Shown one piece after another: positions 60,558 to 64,000 of a DNA stretch of 64,000 nt. A model generated the notes under the pieces. That model had not been told where the DNA came from, did no database searches, and was given only the letters and a program-made list of their open reading frames with translations. Numbering within the stretch: position 1 is the stretch's first letter; every line of letters starts with the position of its first letter. The translations under genes were made by a program, and so were the position numbers. Source of the stretch: G965279355 sp965279355 (GTDB taxonomy: Bacteria > Pseudomonadota > Alphaproteobacteria > CACIAM-22H2); the NCBI GenBank assembly GCA_965279355.1, contig OZ257155.1, positions 2,914,001 through 2,978,000 on the forward strand, in the 5' to 3' direction.

Positions 60558-61328
60558 CTACTCCCGATAGCTCGTATCGTGCTTGTCGACCCAGCGCAGC
60601 ACCGCGTTCCATTCGGCACGGCTTTGCGTGCTCTTGAGATAGAGCTGGGCCACGCTTTCGCAGATCTCCGGTGACGGCTCGAGAATCTTCTCGCCGCTGG
60701 CCATCAGGCGGAGCTGCGCGTCGGCGACGCGGATCAGGCAGGCGAGGCTGAGCATCGCCTGTTCCACCGAACCGCCGCAGGCGAGCAGGCCGTGATTGCG
60801 CATGATCATGGTGTTGTTCTGCGCCAGGTCCCTGACGATGCGCGGACCTTCGTCGAGTTCGGCGATGCCTTCGAAGTTGTGATAGCTGAGCCGGTTGTAG
60901 AAGCGCATCCCCTCCTGGGTGAAATACTTCAGGCCACCTTCGAGGGCGGAGAGCGCCATGCCGGGGTTGCTGTGCAGGTGCAAGCTGGCGTTGAGGTCGG
61001 GACGCGCCCCCAGCACCGCGCCATGAATGGCGAAGCCGGCCGCATTCACGTTCTGCGCGAAGCCCTGCTTGGGGCCGCCGATCTTCACCTTGATGAGGTC
61101 GGAGGCGCGGACTTCGCTGAACAGCAGGTCGTGCGGTTTGATCAGGAAATGATCCGGCTCTTCGGGCAGGCGGGCCGTGAAGTGGTTGAAGATGCGGAAT
61201 TCCTCCTGCCAGCCCTTGATGTCGGCCATGCGGTGCGCCGCCGCCAGATCCACCCGCACCGCCCATTCGGCGGGCGATACGCTGTCGCGGAGCGAGGAAT
61301 TCTGGCGGAATTTGGTGACGGTGCTCAT
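60558..61328 (-). CDS. Class II aldolase/adducin family protein
   Basis: A 256-residue enzyme of the class II aldolase fold. Zinc-binding histidines are in SLHLHSNPG (H-x-H) and near MRNHGLLACGG. It may catalyse aldol cleavage or decarboxylation of a sugar acid or similar compound. The residues around the active site do not allow me to name the substrate. It is first in a possible leftward group with the membrane protein and LLM oxidoreductase. Confidence 0.9.
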   Translation of the reverse strand: MSTVTKFRQNSSLRDSVSPAEWAVRVDLAAAHRMADIKGWQEEFRIFNHFTARLPEEPDHFLIKPHDLLFSEVRASDLIKVKIGGPKQGFAQNVNAAGFAIHGAVLGARPDLNASLHLHSNPGMALSALEGGLKYFTQEGMRFYNRLSYHNFEGIAELDEGPRIVRDLAQNNTMIMRNHGLLACGGSVEQAMLSLACLIRVADAQLRLMASGEKILEPSPEICESVAQLYLKSTQSRAEWNAVLRWVDKHDTSYRE

Positions 61329-61427
61329 GGTCTCTCCCGGGAAACTGGCAGGCGCTGGATCGCGTGTCCCTACAATGCGACCGGCAACAGATCGGCAAAA
61401 ACTATAGCGCAGCCGGCGGCGCTCCGG

Positions 61428-62132
61428 CTACCGCCGCAGGATCATCTCATCGCCGCGAATCTCGAAGCTGGTCAGGCGGTTGAGCAGGTTCATGCCGAGC
61501 AGCGAGCGATGCAGCCGGTCCGGCTGGGCGACGGAGGCGCCGAGGTCCTCGAACACCAGATCGCCGATGACCACCCGCTTCAGGCGCGTGCGGGCGCTGA
61601 GCGCCATGCCGTTGGCGGTGCTGACCGGGATGTTGAAGTTCAGCCGTTCGACCTCGATCCCGACCCGCCGCGCGTCTTCATAAGTCAGCGTGGTTTCGGT
61701 GGCACCCGTGTCGACCAGGAACTGGATGCGCTGACCGTTCACCTCGGCCAGCGCCTGGAAATGCCGGTCGTTGCCCAGCCGCAGCGCGACCATGCCGGGC
61801 CGCACCACGCGGGGCTCCGCCGGCACGATCTCGCCCATCAGCCGCTGCCCGACCTCCGTCAGTTCGCTCCGATAAGCATAGCCGAGCAGGATCACGAGAA
61901 AGAGACAGAGCCAGATCAGCACCGACCGCAGGATGTCGCTCAACCTGTTGCGCGCCATCACCACGACAAGACTGCCGGTGAGCAGCACCAGCCACACGAT
62001 GTTGACGCCGACGCTGGCCCAGTCCTCGGGATCGGCGAGCGTGCCGGGATAACGCGCGTTCAGAAAGACAAAGAGAACCGCCAGCAGCCCGAGCGCGAGG
62101 ACGACACCGATCAGGAGCATCCTGTTGCGCAC
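61428..62132 (-). CDS. TIGR02281 family clan AA aspartic protease
   Basis: A 234-residue membrane protein with three N-terminal helices and a retropepsin-like domain. The catalytic motif is FLVDTGAT, followed by the flap region and LLGMNLLNRLTSFEIRGDEM at the end. The family is common in Alphaproteobacteria, and its substrates are unknown. GTG at 62132 is chosen because AGAGGA lies eight bases upstream. The frame stays open to 62195. Confidence 0.88.
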   Translation of the reverse strand: MRNRMLLIGVVLALGLLAVLFVFLNARYPGTLADPEDWASVGVNIVWLVLLTGSLVVVMARNRLSDILRSVLIWLCLFLVILLGYAYRSELTEVGQRLMGEIVPAEPRVVRPGMVALRLGNDRHFQALAEVNGQRIQFLVDTGATETTLTYEDARRVGIEVERLNFNIPVSTANGMALSARTRLKRVVIGDLVFEDLGASVAQPDRLHRSLLGMNLLNRLTSFEIRGDEMILRR

Positions 62133-62253
62133 GATACGGTCCTCTCTCCAGGTGATGCCGCGACGCCAATTCTTCACAAATCCAGCGTCCGCCAAACTGA
62201 TATAATAGACGATCTACGCTTCAGACGCGCATCGCTCAGGACACAGGTGACTC

Positions 62254-62877
62254 ATGCCGAAATCCTCAAGACAGCTCCACTGGGACAAGGTGTACGAGAC
62301 CAAGGGCGAGGATCAGGTCAGCTGGTTTGAACCCGAGCCGACGCTCTCTCTGGACCTGATTGCCAGGACCGGCGCCGCGAAAACCGATGCGATCATCGAT
62401 GTCGGCGCGGGCACGTCGCGGCTGCCGGAAATTCTGGTCCGGGACGGCTACACGGACATCACCGTGCTCGATGTCTCTGAACAGGCCATTGGCAAAATGC
62501 TGGCGCGGCAGCCGGCCGGATCGCCGGTGCGCGGTATCGTCGCCGATATCGCGACATGGCAGCCCGAGCGGAGCTACAGCGTGTGGCACGACCGCGCGGT
62601 GCTGCATTTCCTGCTCGACGATGCGGAACGGGACGGCTATCGCCGCGCGCTTCTTGCGGCACTCAAACCGGGCGGTCAGGCGATCATCGCAACCTTCGCG
62701 CCGACCGGCCCCGAACGCTGCAGCGGCCTGCCGGTGCGGCGTTATGGCGCGGCCGATCTTCAGGCGCTGTTCGGCGACGCCCTTTCGCTTGAGGAGAGTT
62801 TCGAATTCGATCACCCCACGCCGGGCGGCGCGATCCAGCGGTTCCATGTCGCGCGGCTGAAACGCGCATCGCCCTAG
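62254..62877 (+). CDS. SAM-dependent methyltransferase
   Basis: A 207-residue class I methyltransferase. Motif I is IIDVGAGTSRLPE (about 47-59), motif II ITVLDVSEQAI, and post-II WHDRAVLHFLLDD. The beginning (QLHWDKVYETKGEDQVSWFEP) is seen in a bacterial family annotated as class I SAM methyltransferase or thiopurine S-methyltransferase-like. The substrate is unknown. It precedes the ArsR gene by 58 bases on the same strand. Confidence 0.9.
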   Translation: MPKSSRQLHWDKVYETKGEDQVSWFEPEPTLSLDLIARTGAAKTDAIIDVGAGTSRLPEILVRDGYTDITVLDVSEQAIGKMLARQPAGSPVRGIVADIATWQPERSYSVWHDRAVLHFLLDDAERDGYRRALLAALKPGGQAIIATFAPTGPERCSGLPVRRYGAADLQALFGDALSLEESFEFDHPTPGGAIQRFHVARLKRASP

Positions 62878-62910
62878 CATTTCCGGCCAGCATTTCGGGG
62901 GTTGACGTTA

Positions 62911-62945
62911 GGTTAGCCATGACTTACGGTAAGTCATGGCTAACC
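62911..62945 (+). promoter_or_regulatory. ArsR operator palindrome across the start codon
   Basis: A perfect inverted repeat with 17-bp arms (62911-62927 GGTTAGCCATGACTTAC; 62929-62945) and a 1-base spacer. It covers the ATG of the following arsR-type gene (62936-62938). A -35-like TTGACG lies at 62902-62907, with a poor -10 (TACGGT) inside the palindrome. Binding of the ArsR dimer here would block its own transcription. Confidence 0.75.
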
Positions 62946-63253
62946 CATCAGATGCCCTCGCCGCCCTGTCGGACCCCACCCGCCGCGAGATCTTCGAGCG
63001 GCTGGCGAAAGGCCCGCGTGCCGTGAGCGATCTCGCGGCCGGTCTCGCGGTCAGCCGGCCGGCCGTGTCGCAACATCTCAAGGTCCTCAAATCGTCGGGA
63101 CTGGTGAGCGACCGCGCCCTGGGCACCCGCCGCATCTATCAGATCGATCCAAAGGGTCTGGGCCAGATTCGGCGCTGGCTCGACCAGTTCTGGGATCTCA
63201 GCCTTGAGTCGTTTCGCAACGAAGTCGAGCGAACAGAGGACAACAAATCATGA
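62936..63253 (+). CDS. ArsR family transcriptional regulator
   Basis: A 105-residue winged-helix repressor. ALSDPTRREIFERLAKGPRAVSDLA and SRPAVSQHLKVLKSSGLVSDRA are the ArsR/SmtB helix-turn-helix blocks. The ArsR metal-binding cysteine motif ELCVC is absent, so this belongs to the group paired with AHSA1 proteins that probably does not sense metal. The ATG at 62936 lies inside a large palindrome. The stop overlaps the next start by four bases. Confidence 0.93.
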   Translation: MANPSDALAALSDPTRREIFERLAKGPRAVSDLAAGLAVSRPAVSQHLKVLKSSGLVSDRALGTRRIYQIDPKGLGQIRRWLDQFWDLSLESFRNEVERTEDNKS

Positions 63254-63717
63254 GCATGACCATCGCACCCGCGCCGATAAAGCGTTCCATCCGGGTCAAG
63301 GCAACCCCGGCAAAAGCCTTCGACGTTTTCACCTCGGGCATGGGCCGCTGGTGGCTCAAGTCGCACACGATCAACAAGGCATCGCCGATCAAGACCGTGA
63401 TTGTCGAGCCGAGGGTCGGCGGTGCGTGGTTCGAACAGGGCGAGGATGGATCAACCTGTTCCTGGGGCAAGGTGCTGGCCTGGGATCCGCCGTCGCGACT
63501 GGTGCTGACCTGGCAGATCGATGCGCAGTTTCAGTACGACCCGTCTCTCGAAACCGAAGTCGAAATCCGGTTCGTGCCGTTCGGTGAAGAAACCGAAGTG
63601 CAGCTCGAGCACCGCAATCTCGATCGCTTCGGCGCCGCGGCGGAACAGATTCGCGGCATCTTCGAGTCGCCGGGCGGCTGGCCGGGCCTTCTGTCCGCGT
63701 TTGCCGCGGAGATTTGA
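63250..63717 (+). CDS. SRPBCC/AHSA1 domain protein
   Basis: A 155-residue protein of the Bet v 1/START-like fold. IKRSIRVKATPAKAFDVFTSG at the start, a GGAWFEQGEDGSTCSWGKVLAWDPPSRLVLTWQI core, and an amphipathic end are typical of activator-of-Hsp90-type AHSA1 domains. In bacteria these are often paired with an ArsR gene and may bind a hydrophobic ligand. Coupled by overlap to arsR. Ligand unknown. Confidence 0.92.
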   Translation: MSMTIAPAPIKRSIRVKATPAKAFDVFTSGMGRWWLKSHTINKASPIKTVIVEPRVGGAWFEQGEDGSTCSWGKVLAWDPPSRLVLTWQIDAQFQYDPSLETEVEIRFVPFGEETEVQLEHRNLDRFGAAAEQIRGIFESPGGWPGLLSAFAAEI

Positions 63718-63747
63718 AGCGAGCCGGGCCCCGGCCCCACCGCGGGA

Positions 63748-63999
63748 CTAGGCGCGTGCGCCGTATGGCGTAAGACCGCGCGGTTTATAGACCGACAGAA
63801 TTGTCGCCACGATCAGCACCACGAGTCCGCCCGCGGCATGGACGACAAGCGAATGCTGCAGATGCGGCGGCGCCGTGGCGAAGAGCGTGGTTTCGCCGGC
63901 CAGGCGCGCCGCCTCGGTGATCGCGCGCATCTGCACCAGCAGGACGGCAGCGGCAAAGACGGAGAGGCCGAGTTTCGCGACCACCCAGTAATGCCGCAA
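63748..63999 (-). CDS. Membrane protein, partial (runs off the window)
   Basis: The last 83 or so residues of a membrane protein with two or three helices (VVAKLGLSVFAAAVLLVQM and LVVHAAGGLVVLIVATILSVYKP). The N-terminus probably lies beyond the window end, because RHYWVVAKLG reads as an internal segment. It converges with the AHSA1 gene. The pattern resembles DUF2269-type integral proteins, but this is weak evidence. Confidence 0.5.
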   Translation of the reverse strand: MRHYWVVAKLGLSVFAAAVLLVQMRAITEAARLAGETTLFATAPPHLQHSLVVHAAGGLVVLIVATILSVYKPRGLTPYGARA

Positions 64000-64000
64000 C

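Noticed and set aside
60792..62330. A 512-codon plus-strand frame across the aldolase and protease genes
   Set aside because: It is composed of low-quality shadow sequence opposite two genes with clear family motifs.

Overview
This is about 64 kb of a GC-rich alphaproteobacterial chromosome, probably a free-living Hyphomicrobiales/Rhodospirillales-type organism. The strongest clue is gene order. The block dnaQ, coaE, aroE, maf, ppsR, gap, hemE, hemH, hemJ, rho, with secB, timA, mltA, smr on one side and mnmE on the other, is the neighbourhood that surrounds the replication origin in many Alphaproteobacteria. Genes to the left of the ppsR/hemE gap run left and genes to the right run right. The gap (38923-39401) is therefore the best oriC candidate. 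No tRNA, rRNA, CRISPR array, transposase or phage gene was seen.

Layout. 0-10 kb: an extensin-like protein, small unknown proteins, a phthalate-dioxygenase-type Rieske oxygenase divergent from an MFS transporter, and a TAXI-TRAP transporter (binding protein plus fused permease) with an FNR/FixK-like box upstream. 10-17.5 kb: DUF2177 and DoxX membrane proteins, the HslVU protease with a heat-shock-type promoter, a HigBA toxin-antitoxin pair directly behind hslU, a lipid A acyltransferase, a trio of overlapping small genes, and two cold-shock proteins. 17.5-25 kb: isocitrate lyase divergent from its likely XRE/short-chain-acyl regulator, then a leftward string lutA-lutB-lutC-smr-xre-GNAT. 25-44 kb: the origin region, interrupted by a vitamin B12 cassette (cobalamin riboswitch, TonB-dependent receptor, TonB, unknown membrane protein) between coaE and dnaQ, and by a Sel1-repeat lipoprotein between aroE and coaE. 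44-52 kb: a Dph6-type ATPase, a MarR regulator, a quinone oxidoreductase, a YyaL/DUF255 protein, a thioredoxin-like ferredoxin, a TIGR02466 protein and mnmE. 52-64 kb: an accessory catabolic and transport region. It holds a MarR-controlled operon of a Rieske protein, an unknown protein and an amidohydrolase, two tandem TTT-type binding proteins, a glycine-betaine/choline-type ABC transporter, an LLM flavin oxidoreductase, a class II aldolase, an aspartic protease, a methyltransferase and an ArsR/AHSA1 pair.

Repeats. Two families of palindromic intergenic repeats recur: family A, about 70-83 bp, five copies; family B, about 111-114 bp, three copies. A third palindromic element is inserted in frame inside smr. 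The most unusual points are the origin candidate, the B12 cassette reading toward dnaQ, the MarR/Rieske/amidohydrolase operon with an enlarged Rieske motif, the operator palindromes that suggest leaderless higB and arsR messages, and the coding palindrome in smr.
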